From Carettochelys insculpta (Eukaryota; Chordata; Testudines; Carettochelyidae), in the NCBI RefSeq assembly GCF_033958435.1, contig NC_134167.1:268001-332000 (forward strand): a stretch of 64,000 nt of DNA. Reading direction: 5' to 3'. The position numbers and the translations under genes are program-made. The notes under the pieces are model-generated. The model saw only the letters and a program-made list of their open reading frames with translations. It ran no database searches and was not told the DNA's origin. Shown here piece by piece: positions 33,901-47,086 of the stretch (the stretch's first letter is position 1; each line of letters opens with the position of its first letter).

Positions 33901-36900
33901 CAGTGCAAGCCTCAAGGGGCTTGAGCGGGTGGTACAATGGGGGTGTACCGCAATGGGGTAGGGGGCAATACAAGTCCCAAAGAGTCCAAAATGGTGGGAG
34001 AACCCATTGCAATTGGGATTGCAGTATAAACCCCAGAATGTCTGAGAACGAAGTGCAAAGAAATTGGGGTGGGGAATACAGTGGAAACCTGAGGGGAGGG
34101 AGGGGAATGCCATGTTTTTCCTTTGGTGGAACTGAAAGGAAATCTTTCTGGACTTTGGACGATAGCCACACAAGCTGTGAGATCCTGACCTGGTCTCCCG
34201 CCCCGTCACCTCTTCCCCTACTGGAGGCCACCCAGTCCCACCCAGTGCCCCTTTCCTCTATCCCTGCTCCCTATATACAGAAATAAAAATGTTGGCTTGT
34301 GATATCTTCTATGGCCCACGAAAAGGGAGTCAGGGAAAGGGGAATCTCTGATGTCCATATGGGCAGAGAAGCCACTCTTGGGGCAGGGGAGGGGTTTCAC
34401 TGTGTTGTGCCCAAGCCACACAAAGGTGAGAGGGAAATAGATAAAATCAGCCAAGGCATCATTCAAACCTGGTCACAATGACTGACAAAGCAAATCCCGT
34501 ACAACGGAAATGTTCTGACTTAAGTACACACTTAGCAACATAATGTCAAGGGGTGATCAGCCCTAATCTTCATTCTCTGAGGCTGTATAGCTCCATCCCC
34601 TGCAGGTACCGCTTCTTTAAATTAACTCTTTCTGCTCTTACTTCCAGCCATAAATCTCAAAGCCCATTGACTCACTCATGTTGGTAACTCATGACTTTGC
34701 TGTGTGGTAGGTTATCCTCATGTTTAGACAGGATCAAACTGACAGCACAGAGAGTGCAGAGCTAGCCACAGAACAGAGGCATCCTGACACCTGGCTTTGC
34801 ATGTTCACTGCAAAGCCACTTGCTGTCCCTTGTTTCTCTAAGATGTTTTGGCTTTTCTGATTTGGCTTTTCATCATCAGTGTTTTCTATCTCTTTCTTCC
34901 CTCACTGCTAGGCGTGTCTTTTCTCAAATTTTATGAGCTATTAATAAAATTATAAAACAATAAAAATAAGATTACATATTAAGTTCTCAATTAAAATTAT
35001 TTTGCTATATTCAAACCAGACCTGAAAAATACTATAAAATATACCTAAAAGAATCTATAATAATAAATAATTATGACTTTCTGTTTATCTATGAAGATTG
35101 TTTGGAAGCAGAGATTGTGTTTTACTATGGGTATATCTTCACTACCCAGAAGCTCAGTCTGGTCAGGGTTGATCCTGTGGGGTTCAATTTTGTGCACCTT
35201 GTAGGGACATGTCAATCCAACTATCAGGGGTTGACATTTGACCCCTGTACTCCTCACTCTCACGAGGTGTAAGAGAGGTCGATGGCAGGGTTTCTCCCAT
35301 GGACCTCCCTCAGTCAGGACAGCCAGATGAGTCGATTGCAAATAAGCCAATTCCAGCTATGCGGTTGCCATAACTAGAATTGCGTCTCTACCATTAACAT
35401 CAAGCTCTACTGTAGACCTGGCCTATATGTTTGTGCTGCGCTCAGCACAAAAGGCCCCCCGTCTGGTCTGGGGACCAAAATCTCCCTCATAATCAACTGC
35501 ATCAAAGCACCCACATTGGTGGTCCTGGATCTGTGCTGGTATGAAGAGTTGTAACTACTGGGGTCTCTTTTCCAATCAACATTATTCTTTTTCTGACTTA
35601 CTTCATGAGACAAATTTTCATTCCCATCATGCACCATATGCTCTCATGCTGCTGCTTAATTAGGTTGATTAGAGTCTTGGCTGTGTCATGTTCTCTGTCT
35701 CGGGCTTCTGTGGCCACACATAACATGTGCAAGCCGGCAATTCATTTGAACAGGCATAATTTGAGTTTAGAATAGCTGGGGCAACAGCTCACTTTCATGT
35801 ACTGCTAATAAGTAATCTTAATTACACAACTCACTCGAACACTTTGCAGATAATTTAGGTAACTTCAATGGAGAGTTGTTCAACAGATAATTGGTAACCT
35901 ATCTTCTGACCTTCTATTACTTGTCATCCCTGCACTATGCAGTCTGCTAAAATGCCAGCTATCCAGGGGGAAAGGAATTTGATTTCAAGAGGTAACCATG
36001 TTTTAGGATCTGTGGCAGAGCAGAGGCTTTAGTGAAGGTCTTCTGAGCCCCACACTAGTACACTAACTGCTGGGCTACCCTCACCTCCAGCAGACTTAAC
36101 AGAAAGCTGATTAAAGGGCTGAATGTTTTGCAGATTGGTGCATCAGAGTAGGCTGCTGGATGGAAAACTAAGTGTGTACTACTCAGCATGAGGATGGCTT
36201 GCACAGTAGCTGACAAAGACAAAAAGATGTGGCTTGAGACATAAAACCGAACACAACAGGAAGCCTGGAATGACTGAGGTAGGAAGAAAAGGGTCTTTCT
36301 TTTGTAACTCTTGCAAAGCGTTCTGAAAAATCACGATTTTGCATTGCCTAACCATTCATGACTACATACAAGAGAAGAACAGCAGGCCTGCATAGGATGC
36401 AAAGGTACAGCAAGGTGTAAAAGGTGAGGCAGAGCTGGCAATGAGATATAGCTGAGAGGTAAGGGACACAAGCTGAATTTCTATTTATAAAACAAGCCAC
36501 TGATGCACAGAAGAGAAATCGCTTGGAAGGCAAATGTAGGTAGGAGGTGGTTAAGGCAAAAAACCTAGAATATGTGTCACACCATAAAGGCTGGAACAAT
36601 ACATTATCAAAATACAACCATTTTAAAAGGCTATCTATTCTTTCCCCCTCAGGCTGGAGTCTTTTGTTCTGTCTCACTTCAGTGGTCATCCATACATCTG
36701 CCTCTTTCTATCTCAGCTGGATTTGGTAGACTGAGGACCAATTGGAGAGATGCCCAGATGCATATTTTCCCGTCTGTGATCTGTGAGAGAAGACATTCTC
36801 ACCAGACAAACACTATTTCCTCCTGCCTCCCTTTATATAATAATAATTTTAAAACTTATAAGAAACTCAAGAGAAATTGAGGTTTAATAACTGGAAAAAA

Positions 36901-37920
36901 TACAACTTCAAAATCTCAGACCTCTATAAACAGTCTGTCACAGCAACCTTGCACTTATTATCTAACCCAGTGAGCATAACACAGAAAAGAACCCAGAGCT
37001 GCCTTTAATTAGCTAATGCTACTGAAACCTAAGATAACAGGGCAATAAACCATAAAGGCTGATTTACTAGCAGTTTTTGTAAAACCTTTGGTATTACCAT
37101 GACATTTATTGATCAGGAAAGAGAAGCTGCAGTTATAGAAAAGTGCAGCTTGGCTTAAGAGAGAGGGACCAAATGGCATATTAAAAAAAATCAAAAAAGG
37201 ATCCAAGAGAGATTTTTCTCAGAATTGCTGCATCGTTCCAACTTTGTTGGTAAATGCTTGGAAAGAGGGTTTATAGAGGCATGTGCCTTTAAGAGTACAG
37301 AACGTTACAAGACAGCATCACCACGCTACCCTGTACTCTCTTCCGCTGACTCTCTCATACCCTGGAATACAATTCTAGCAGTCAAGTCCCACGATAGCTG
37401 CTTCATTAATTAAAGCCCCAACCCTGGACGCATATGAGTGAGGATTTCAGCTTCCTTAAAAAAAAAAAAAAAAGCGGGGGGTTGGGGAGGGCAGTTTCCA
37501 GCTCTCGTCCTGCAAAGAAAAAAACTCAAGATGTGACCTGGTGCCCCTGCAAAATGATTCAGAACCACACATGCACCCCACCGCCCTCCCCAAAATGCCC
37601 CAGCTCCACAGACAGCTACCAAGACCCAACAGATGTTTCAAACTCATGATTTTTGAGGCCTGCCTCATGGCTTCTGAAAGGTTGGAATGGGCAATTGTTC
37701 CTGTATAATATTTAGCACACAAGGGGGTCCTAACTGGGTTCTATCCTATTCCAAATAGTAGCTCAGAACAGTAAGTGGCTCTCTCCTGACTTCAGTGAGC
37801 TATACCAATTTACCGATATGGAGCAGATGACCTAGAGATCACATACACCCCACTGCCTTCCAGTCCTCTCTATGACCCTGGGACTGAAAGAAGCCCTTCC
37901 CTGACAAAGTGTTTGGTGAG
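33901..37920. other. Non-coding stretch, no gene seen
   Basis: G-rich until about 34430, then AT-rich. A probable diverged MIR in reverse orientation lies around 36005-36090. An A-run is at 37458-37473. No gene recognised. Confidence 0.45.
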
Positions 37921-38115
37921 CAGTGTTTCCTCTGCTTTTGTCATCCATGGGCAGAATACATTTTATTATGTGCCCCAAGGCATGTGCTGATGTGCACCAC
38001 CAATAGTAACACAGGCTGCCCAATGTGGGTGGCTGTGAGAGCTCTGCTATTGAGCTGTGTGCCACCTAAACCTCTTTTGGGTGGCCACCCAGCACTCATC
38101 TTACAGGGAATGCTG
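37921..38115. mobile_element. hAT-like short element, copy 3
   Basis: Starts cagtgtttcc and ends with the reverse complement of cagcattccctg. Flanks ttggtgag (37913-37920) and atggtgag (38116-38123) match at 7 of 8, a clear 8 bp target duplication for a hAT transposon. Non-coding. Confidence 0.8.
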
Positions 38116-38229
38116 ATGGTGAGTCATTTAAAATGGATCCCATCGTGGAACCACCATAAGGAGATGGAGACAGAATTTATCAAGAGCATAGTAGCAAACA
38201 TCTACAGTGACAAACAAAGCTAGTTAAAT

Positions 38230-39608
38230 GGAAATTAAAAGGAACAGTCACAAGAATGAAATGCCTGCAAGCTGCATGGAAACTTAACACTATAACAGAG
38301 GCTCAGAAGAAATATATACCCCAAATAAAAAAAAAAGATAGTAATTGGATCAAGTCCCACCTTGTCTAATCACCAGCATAAAAGAAACCATTCAAGGCAA
38401 AAATACACCCTTTAAAAACTGGAAGTGAAATCCTGCCCACGGAAAATAGAAAGGAACATGAACTCTGATAAGTGTAAAAGTATAAGCAAGCCAAAAAAAG
38501 AATTAAGAGCAATTAGTGCAAGGAACAAAACCAGCGATTTTTTAATGTACATCTGAAGCAGGAACTCTACCAATCATTGGGCCACTGGATGACTGAAGTG
38601 ATAAGTATCAGAGAGGCAGCGGTGTCAGTCTGTATCTTCGAGAACAACCAAGTCCTGTCGCACCTTACAGACTAACAGATATTTTGGAGCATAAGCTGTC
38701 ATGGGCAAAGTTCTGACAAAGCAGGTCTTTGCCCACAAAAGCTTATGTCCCAAAATATATGTTAGTCTATAAGGTGCCACAGGACTTGTTTTTCTTCTCT
38801 GAGGTGATAAAAGCACTCCAGGAAGACAAGACCATTAGAGAGAAGCTAAATGAATGCTTTATATTGATCTCCTCTGGAAGGGACATGTGGGAGAGGCTTA
38901 CATGTGAAATGTTCTTTTGAGGAACTGTCCCAGACTGAGGTCAATAGAGATTTTGGAACAGAGTGACAAATTAAACAGTGGACCACATGGTAATCATTTA
39001 AATCACTCTCTGTTTAGCTAATGTGATCTTTTTTAAAAAAAAAAAGAAAGCTCCAAAAGTGATGCATGCAGTTATGGAGTAATAAGCCTAACTTAAGCAC
39101 CAGGCAAACCAATTGGAACTCAAGTACAAAGCAGAACTGCTCGACACATACATGAACATGACCTGTTGTAGGGAGCGGTAACAAGGGCTTTGTAAAGGGA
39201 AATCATGCCTCACCCATCTGCAAGAATACTTTGAGGGGGTCAACAAATTGTAGACAAGGGCGATTGAGTAGATACAATGTATGTGAATTTTCAGAAAGCT
39301 TTTGATAAGGTCCCTTATCATAGGCTTGTAAGTAAACTGTCATGGAGTAAGAGGAAAGGTCCCCTCACCCAGTTTATACACAGGGGGCAAAGGGTAGCCA
39401 TAAACAGTCAGCCTGAGAGAGAGAGAGAGAAACTGCAGTGTGCCCCAAGGATCTGTACTCAGACCAAGATGTTTATTGTGTTCATAAATGATCTGGAAAA
39501 AGGGGTAAACAGTGTGGTGACAAAATTTGCAGATGACACAAAATTACTCAAGATAGATAATGTTAATGGCTACTCCACTGTGAATAAGTATTTTAAGTCA
39601 TTGGGATA
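38230..39608 (+). pseudogene. CR1/L3-type LINE ORF2 fragment, interrupted by a PLE element
   Basis: The first half (38230-38600) reads as a degraded pre-RT region (EMPASCMETL...). It resumes after the inserted element with VIKALQEDKTIREKLNE. The RT core at 39275-39600 has VNFQKAFDKVPYHRLVSKLS (motif A, with Asn where the catalytic Asp should be), then [27 protein letters not shown] (motif C FADD). Stops and a missing RT middle show it is dead. A (GA)n run lies at 39416-39432. Confidence 0.75.
38606..38799. mobile_element. PLE-derived inverted-repeat element (family B), 194 bp, with 12 bp target duplication
   Basis: The left arm is a complete family-B tail in minus orientation from 'tatcagagaggcagcggtgt'. 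The right arm is a plus-oriented tail ending 'ggtgccacaggacttg' plus a few bases. Flanks tgaagtgataag (38594-38605) and tgaggtgataaa (38800-38811) match at 10 of 12, and the host LINE reads through when it is removed. The hammerhead cores in both arms are decayed (CTGACAA, AAAA). Confidence 0.85.
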
Positions 39609-41246
39609 AAGTCACAGAACAGGAAAGACTCTGTAGTCCCCTGGTTAGGACATCTTTCGGAGATGGAAAAGTGCTCTGTTCAAATCCTCTCCTCTGGATG
39701 AGAGGAACAACTGAACCTGAGTTTCCTACTCCCTGGACAAATGCTTGAACCACTAGGTATAAAGTTTTAAGACTGGTGCCATCACAGCTTGTGGCTGTTT
39801 TACACGGTCCAAAGCACCTAACTCACTCCAGCAAGAAATGCCTTCTGCATCTAAACTACCTGACTCCTGGCAGCTGGTAAGTAGAGGTGGATGTCTCCCT
39901 GCCGTCTGCACTTAGATGCCTATTTTCAAGAGAGGCACCAAGCTTGTGACACATGGACCACAGGCATTTCCCACTGTCTAGGTTAGGGGCTCCGCCTAGT
40001 CCCCATATGCTGGCTTTGTAGATCGCAGTGTAAGGTCCCATCTCTACCAGGCGATTGTATAGGGAGCCCATGACTCAATTTCCCCACCTGTAAAATAGAA
40101 GTAACAATCCTTCCTTTGTTTTTTGCTTTTCCCAGGCAAGGACTGTCTATTACTCTGTGTTTGTACAACACCTAGCACAAAAGTTCTTGGTTTCCTTTTA
40201 GAGTCCTCTAGGTGCTGCTTGAACACAACTAAGAAAGAGCTCATTGTTAGCAATTGACAAGCCAGGGACTGCACCCATCAAGATTTCATGACCCTAACTC
40301 CACCACCATTTTTAATGCACACCACATTCTGAAACCACCAAGAATTTCATTCCCCAATTTTCAGACTCTTTCACTAGTCACTAATGAATGTGCAAGTCCT
40401 AACTACCAGGAACATGCTCTGAATAAATCCCCTCATCTTCTACTTTGCCACTTGACAACGTTTAAAACAAAATATTTTTAATCAGAACTACTCAAAAATA
40501 AGCCCTTTTTTTCCCCAGGTTTTTTTTTTAATCCCATCATCATCTTTCTTCCACATAATCAAAGCAGTCATTAATTTTAAATAGGGCTAATTGCTGTCTT
40601 TTGGCCTTTTTAAACCCATCTGCATGAGAAAAACCTGAACATAAGTAAAACAGACTTCGACTTTTGATAGGACTGGGGCAGAGAGTGTAATAGACTCAGT
40701 TCTCCCAGGTAAGCACAGAGCCAGTGCAAATTACACCATCTGGACCTCCTTAATCTCAGGGTGCAGTCCCTCACGAGGAGGACAGGCAGTGTGCATGAGC
40801 CATGAGACTAGTCTCCCTTCAGGATTCAGCGGGAACAACTCTAAATTGTGCTGAGGAGTCCATAAAACTTGCAACCAAGGAGGCTGGGGATAGAATGAAA
40901 CAATGAAGCTGCCGCGATACCCTGCCTGTACCTTTTACCAGCCAATCGTGACTAACTCAGAGTCTCCTTGACAACCCTGAAGGGCAGAGAGAAGTTTATA
41001 AGTCACAGTGACGTCCACACCCTGGGACTCTTCCTGGACTCAGGAGGCATCTGGGCCTGAGAAGTAATAACCTGAAATTTTCACCTCTCCATGGAAAGGA
41101 ACGTGTCAAAAGGGACCATACAGATGAATGCCAATCTGTGATACAGGCCTATCATTATCAAATTGCTGATTTTCTTCAGAAAGGACACATCGCTAGGGAC
41201 CAGGGCCCCATTCAAATGGACTGACTTAAAAGTGCTTGCTGAATTT
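39609..41246. other. Non-coding stretch with old SINE scraps
   Basis: About 39630-39775 looks like a diverged tRNA-derived repeat ('ctgttcaaatcctctcctct'). About 40070-40180 resembles a MIR ('caatttccccacctgtaaaata', 'acaacacctagcacaaaa'). No gene seen. Confidence 0.4.
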
Positions 41247-41360
41247 ATAGATTTTTAAGATCAGAAGAGACCATTACATAATCTATTCTGACTTTCTGCC
41301 CCTTAGAATTGAGTCCAGGGTTTGACTAAATAAAGACCTAATCCATGACCTTTGACCCTC
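41247..41360 (-). repeat. Old CR1 3' fragment
   Basis: 'tatagatttttaagatcagaagagaccatt' followed by 'ctattctgactttctgcccc' matches the shape of a diverged CR1 3' end read in reverse. Confidence 0.5.
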
Positions 41361-42179
41361 AGACAAGCTAAACTTCAATTTGACCTTTATTGTGTTGTGA
41401 AAAAATCCCCACAATCTTTCTTTTTCATTTTGGGTAGAAGAGGCAACCTCAAAATCTTGTGATAATGCCTGGCTCTAGTTCAATTTCCCATCCACTTTGC
41501 AAGAGGGTGGAAGGGAAATCTGATCATTCAGATCAACCAAGAATAGCTGGGGGTATTTCTCCAAGCTGAAGCTCCAGGCTTTTTGGAGTTTGCCCAGCAT
41601 ATCTAATCTCAAGCAATACCCTCTGGAAAGGAACTGACTGTCTAAGCATATCTTAAACCATCTATTTATGCTGCTATTCAGGAAGAAATAGTTACTACTT
41701 TGTAACAGCCTCACTATATAGTCCCGATTAATACTATGTTGTTTATATTTTAAGCGCAAATTTTCCAGTTAGAGCAATGAACTTTTTGGAATCACTTTTT
41801 TATTATCCCATGAATTTTCTGGATAAGCTACTAATTCCCAGTACCCCATTAGCCTGTACGCTGAACAGTCAATGCACCAAAACAAAACATTGACATTCTG
41901 ATGTGGTTGCTTTTTATATCCACTAAACTTAGCTGTAAATGGCTAGACACAAGACCCTTAGATGAGACAGATAAAAAAGATAACTTGGGCCTAATTCTGC
42001 TTTCAGTTGCACTAGTTTATATAACAATGGAGTTATAGTAATAAGTAAAAGTCATGAGATCCAAATCAAGTCCATTATCTTTCAGATGAGATGTAAAACC
42101 AAAGCCATGACCTCTTGTGGTTCTCCAAATTCCAGGGGCACTGTGCACTTCAAATGATAGAGCGGTAATTTAAAACATT
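41361..42179. other. Non-coding stretch, no gene seen
   Basis: AT-rich. A segment at about 41465-41740 could be part of the same old LINE, but no protein block is legible. Confidence 0.4.
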
Positions 42180-42615
42180 GGCCGTGTCTACACTAGCCAA
42201 AAACTTCGAAATGGCCATGCAAATGGCCATTACGAAGTTTACTAATGAAACGCTGAAATACATATTCAGCATCTCATTAGCATGTGGAAAGCTGCGGCAC
42301 TTCGAAATCGACGTGGCTCGCTGCTGCGTGACTCGTCTAGACGGGGCTCCTTTTCAAAAGGACCCTGGCTACTTCAAAGTCCCCTTATTCCCATCTGCTC
42401 ATAGGAATAAGGGGACTTCGAAGTAACCGGGATCCTTTAGAAAAGGAGCCCCATCTGGACGAGCCACGCGGCGGCGAGCCGTGTCAATTTCGAAGTGCTG
42501 CAGCCGCCCGCATGCTAATGAGGCGCTGAATATGTATTTCAGCGCTTCATTAGTAAACTTCGAAATGGCCATGTGCATGGCCATTTCGAAGTTTTTGGCT
42601 AGTGTAGATGTAGCC
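42180..42615. mobile_element. Palindromic MITE, 436 bp
   Basis: The whole element is one inverted repeat with arms of about 215 bp meeting near 42397. Terminal repeats are ggccgtgtctacactagcc and ggctacatctacactagcc, followed in each arm by 'aaacttcgaaatggccatg'. The bases ATT flank both ends (42177-42179 and 42616-42618), a possible 3 bp target duplication as in Harbinger-type elements. The open frames on each strand give near-identical peptides because the arms mirror one another. Superfamily is uncertain. Confidence 0.85.
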
Positions 42616-42759
42616 ATTGGGTATTAATTTAAAATACTAAGAGTAATTAAACCTTAGCTACACGGAATACCTGGTAGCCATTTCAATTGGTTGAAGAATC
42701 CTTCCTCATTTTCTGCCCCGTGAACTACGTGGTGTGTAGCTATTCCCACGTCACCCCAG

Positions 42760-42900
42760 AAATGCAGGAGACTTGGATTCTATTCCTGGCTTTACCATAG
42801 GCCTCACCGATGACCTTGGGCAAGTCACAGCACCTGCGTGCCTCAATTTCATTCCACCAACCTCTTTTGTAATGCACCCTGAAATCTACTATGGAAAATG
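42760..42900 (+). repeat. MIR SINE
   Basis: Forward MIR landmarks in order: 'caggagacttggattctattcctggctt', 'gatgaccttgggcaagtca', 'gcctcaatttc'. Confidence 0.8.
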
Positions 42901-43980
42901 CAACAGCTGTTCTAGGTATTACCATGAGCTCTGAACCTTTTCTTCACCTTAGACATTTCTCCCCTACACTAAGTCACTCCTGAAATCCACTTAGCACTTT
43001 TATTTTCAGATTAAACAAATTCTGCTTTGGTGAACCAACATAAAAAAATGTGTAATTTAGAGACAAGATCAGAAAAAAAAAATCACACAAGTCAAGAAGG
43101 CTAACTTAAAACAGCTTCGTTTTCAGAGCTTTCCCTGCTCAGTGCTAGCACACCAAGCGCAGCACTGCAGCTTATCGCCCTGTGATTTTCCTCATAGGGC
43201 ACATTTGCTAAAAATCATTATTTAGAAGTAAGCATGGTATTTCTTCTCTCTCCACCCTTCACCCTCCCCTTTGATTTACAAAGTAGAATTATAATACAGC
43301 ACTTGCAGTTTTATATCTTGAGCTTCTGATTTACACAAGCTGCTGCTGAATTTCAAATGCTCGGTTTTAATTTAGAATCATTGCTACAAACGTTGTATTT
43401 ATCTTGAATATTCAGCCATGTCACACACCACTAAAACTGGATTTAAGGGTTGCCATGTGCAGTTACACCAATTACAACATATTTACAAGTCATCCATACA
43501 TACAATATTTTCCCCTTCACCAGGGTTTGATTATGAGATTAGCTGCTTTATGCCAATATAAAGACCTGCACTCTGGTACTTTCCTGTTATCTCAGCACAT
43601 ATGTTTAAAATTCAGCTTTAAACTCTGTTCCCAGCTCCCCAGATGTCACCTTTGCCAGCTGCTACCATCAGAGGCAGAGTTGTCTGTAATATGGCATAAG
43701 AGACAGATGCCACTCAGCTGCAAGCCTGGAGTAAGTAACCTGCCCTTTCATCTGATGAAACATGATTGGTTTTTGTTTTCTTCCACCCAGCAGACCTCAA
43801 CAAGACTAAACGCTAAATGAAATGATTGGCCATCATTAAAATTATTGGCGCAAAAAAGAAGGCAAGAGTCCTTTGTAACACCACAGAGAGAACAATTGCA
43901 GACAGGGTTCTATATAGCTTTCTGCTTATGCCCTCGCGGTCATTTCTTTAGGAGCCAAGGAGTGCACTGTTTGACATAGC
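42901..43980. other. Non-coding stretch, no gene seen
   Basis: AT-rich sequence with no recognised repeat or gene. Confidence 0.45.
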
Positions 43981-44403
43981 AGTGGAGCTAGGTGCAAGCC
44001 AGATTTTCCATTTTGTCGAAAATTAGGCAATTACATTTTTTTTCCATTCCAAAATGGAACAAAAAATTCAAAATGTCATAGAAAATGCTTATTTTACGTG
44101 AAAATATTTGATTCTGTGGGGAAAAAAAAAAGCCCTCAAACATCTTGCTCCCATCTCAGACCTTCTAAGTTTTATAAAGCCCAACTAGTTTGATTGTGAA
44201 AAACAGTATCAGGAGGAACAATCAAAACACGCCATCCGAGAAGAACCGAAATGGAAAAATTTTGCATTAACACATCATTTTTTTTCCTCTTAAAAAAACT
44301 ATATCAAAATTCAAAGGTTTTCCAAACCTTTCAGTTTTCAGGAAAAACAGCATCTTTCACCAAAAATGGATTTCAATGGAAATATTTTGACCAGTTCTAC
44401 AAT
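43981..44403. mobile_element. Possible degenerate AT-rich MITE
   Basis: The left end (gtggagctaggtgcaagccag) and the reverse complement of the right end (gtagaactggtcaaaatatt) show weak inverted similarity. The interior is rich in TTTTC/GAAAA words. Low confidence. Confidence 0.35.
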
Positions 44404-46482
44404 ACAAGACACAGTGTCCACTAGATGCCTTACTGGCTAGACTGTAATCCACGGTCTCCTATTATTATTTAACAGCCCTAATGGCTGCAACCAGTTGAGG
44501 CCTGTTGTGATGCTAGGTAGATATACTAGCATGTAGTAGTGACAGTCCTGGCTACCAAGACATTTTCAGTCTGAAAGACAGACTGCAGCAGGCAGATGAG
44601 ACAAAAAAGGGGGCAAGCAGTTTATAGAGTGATCTGCACAATGGGAACTAGCTATCATGTGAGGCCTCAGGGTGCTACTGTAAAACAAACATAAGCATGG
44701 AAGCATAGAAATTACTCCAATCAGACTTTAGCTGGCCTATAGTGCACATTGTCCAGTATCCTGAAGGATAAATTCATTAATAGTTGCAAGACACTCAGAT
44801 TTTCCTTGTATGGTCCGTCCTCCTGCAGACAGAAGGTAATACTCCAAAAGCTACGGCTCTCTCTTTCATACACAATTCATCACACTGTAAGCTGTTAACT
44901 TTGGTTTTGTAAAATAAACACCAATGAGTAGACACACTTGGCATGTGATCCAACGCCATTACTAGCAAACATATTCCCACTCTGCAGTTGATAATTGTTT
45001 CCAGAATCAGGCCCAAAGGCATAACCATGGAAGCAGCAATTAAAAAGGTGGTTAATTGAATGCCATTATAAAATGGTTACTTAATTTTATGTTACTTGGT
45101 TATGACTGAAGTCTCCCGAATGCAGGAAAGATGACTGTAATAACAATCAGCAACAGCTGGGTTAGATACTGTTATATTTACATCATTTGACTTCCCCTGT
45201 TTTCTTTTAAAGGGAAAGTTGAAGCCAGGTGTCCAAGTAACACATTCTGGGAGGACAAGTGAGCCAACCATCTAATTAGCACCAGACTAATGTACTGGAA
45301 AGACACGTCTGCATCACAGGGCTTTGCAAAGGGACTCAGTATTGCTCAGGTGTTGTGACTGTCTAGGTAAAGAAAGAATTTGTTTCTCTTTGCTTGCTAC
45401 AAGCTAATTTTTCCATTCAAGAGCAGGAAACCTTTGCTTGCAGAAGGGAAGGTTATGAAAAGAGCTGATCTGCAATGTTTTCTCCCATCGAAAATACCAA
45501 CTGGCTGAAAGCAAAGAGATGCTGCAATAATGTGTTGATTTACACATAAAGCTTCATTAAATAAAATTTCAGTTAGAAAAAATGAAATGGAACATTTCCA
45601 TTTCAAAAGGACTTTTCATGTAATTTTTTAAGATCTGATACTGTAATATAAAATGAACAAGTTAGAATGAAACGGGTTGAGTTTTTTCAAACAAAATGCT
45701 TCAATGGACTCAATGCTTCAATGTTTCAAAATTGTGTGTCACTGGAAATTTCAGAATTTGGGTCTTGGTCAGTTCAGGGATTGTAACGAAGCTCTTCAAT
45801 CTTGGTGGGTCCAATGCTTCGAGGAGGATGGCTTGCCTGAGGGGCTCACACCAGCCCTCAGGGTAGGTACTTTCTCTTGCTGTTTCTTGAGCTACTTTAA
45901 TTATTGGCCAGCATAGGGAAACCACATCATAGTTTTTGTGGCTCTTCCAAGTGGGACAGAAAAGAACAGAACAAACTCTTTACGAAGACCAATGATGTTC
46001 AACTTTGTTATGGAGGGAGAGTAGTGGGTAGAGCTCAGGCCCTCTTCTCTAGGTTCCAGCCTAGGGACCCTGTGAGAGCAGCTGACTACAAATGTCTCCA
46101 ATAATAGCCACATGACAGCTATGATTCCCTGGGCCCTTCCCCATGACACCTTCCCCTCCTGCAGGTTCTTCTTTCTGGTACCTGCTTGCACTTGCTCCTC
46201 CCCGATCCTCCACTACGCCTCCTCTCTTCAGCTCCTTGTGCACACTTAGCTAACACACCAGGAGTCCCTTTAGCCAGTCTCCAATGGTTTTCAATTGGTC
46301 CCACGTATTCTGATTAGTCTGACTTACCTGGCTCTGAGAACTCCTAATGAGCCCCAGGTGCTTTCGTTGACTTGATGGCCCTGACTGATTTTGCAAGTTC
46401 CTGTTAGTTCTAGATTAGCTGCTGTTAGTTTGCCTTGGGAACAAGAATGTTTAAACCTAGGGCGAATACATTTCCCTTCTAT
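44404..46482. other. Non-coding stretch, no gene seen
   Basis: The segment 45540-45750 is rich in 'catttcca/tggaaat' words like the preceding MITE-like segment. No gene is seen on either strand. Confidence 0.4.
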
Positions 46483-46484
46483 TA

Positions 46485-47084
46485 CAGTAAACTCTTTCGT
46501 ACCTGGCAATCCCAGAACCAGGAGGTTACCGGATATTAAAAAGTGCCGTTTAAGAGAGTGGCAGCTGCAGGATCCTTAGAGCAGGGGACCCCGCCAGTCC
46601 TGGGGTTGGGAGCTGGCTGGGGCATGAAGCCCTTCTGGCGGCTCCAGCCCTGGGGAGCTGGCCGAAGCACTGGGTTTGTAGGAACTCTGGCAGCTTCGCG
46701 GCTGGAAGAACTCCTTGGGGGCGCAGGGCTGTAAGGGGCTCTGCCAGCAGCCCAGGGTTGTGCTGGCATGCAGGGCTCTGGCAGCAGTCTTGGCCTCTGC
46801 TAGCTCATGAGGCTATGCTGGGGTGTGAGGATCTGCTGGCAGCCGGTGTGTAGGGGAAGCCAGTGGCCCCGGGGAGAGCTTTGCCAGGAGTGGAGCTCCA
46901 CTGGCAGCTGGGCTGGGGAGTGGAGCTCCACTGGGACAAGGGAAACTCCACCAGCTGAGGGGCTGACAGCCAGCAGCTCCAGCCCCAACAACCCAGGGGC
47001 AGGACCAGCAGGGGCTTGTGCTGGTTAACTGAGAGTTCCAGTTTAACAAATATCGGATAAGAAGGAGCTTCATGTACTCTCCTG
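46485..47084. mobile_element. Tigger/pogo-like non-autonomous transposon
   Basis: Starts cagtaaactctttcgtacc next to TA and ends (reverse complement) caggagagtacatgaagc next to TA, giving TA at 46483-46484 and 47085-47086. Subterminal 'ggttaccggata' and 'tatcggataag' mirror each other. The interior is GC-rich (CTGGCAG-type words) and non-coding. TA duplications and CAG ends fit the Tc1/mariner-pogo group. Confidence 0.55.
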
Positions 47085-47086
47085 TA

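Noticed and set aside
33578..34231. 217-codon minus-strand open frame
   Set aside because: It lies over the GC-rich tandem repeat and shows no domain, only Pro/Ser/Leu-rich translation of repeat units. Other frames over the same bases are also open.
42178..42617. Two opposite-strand frames with near-identical peptides
   Set aside because: They mirror each other because the MITE is a palindrome. This does not indicate a duplicated gene.
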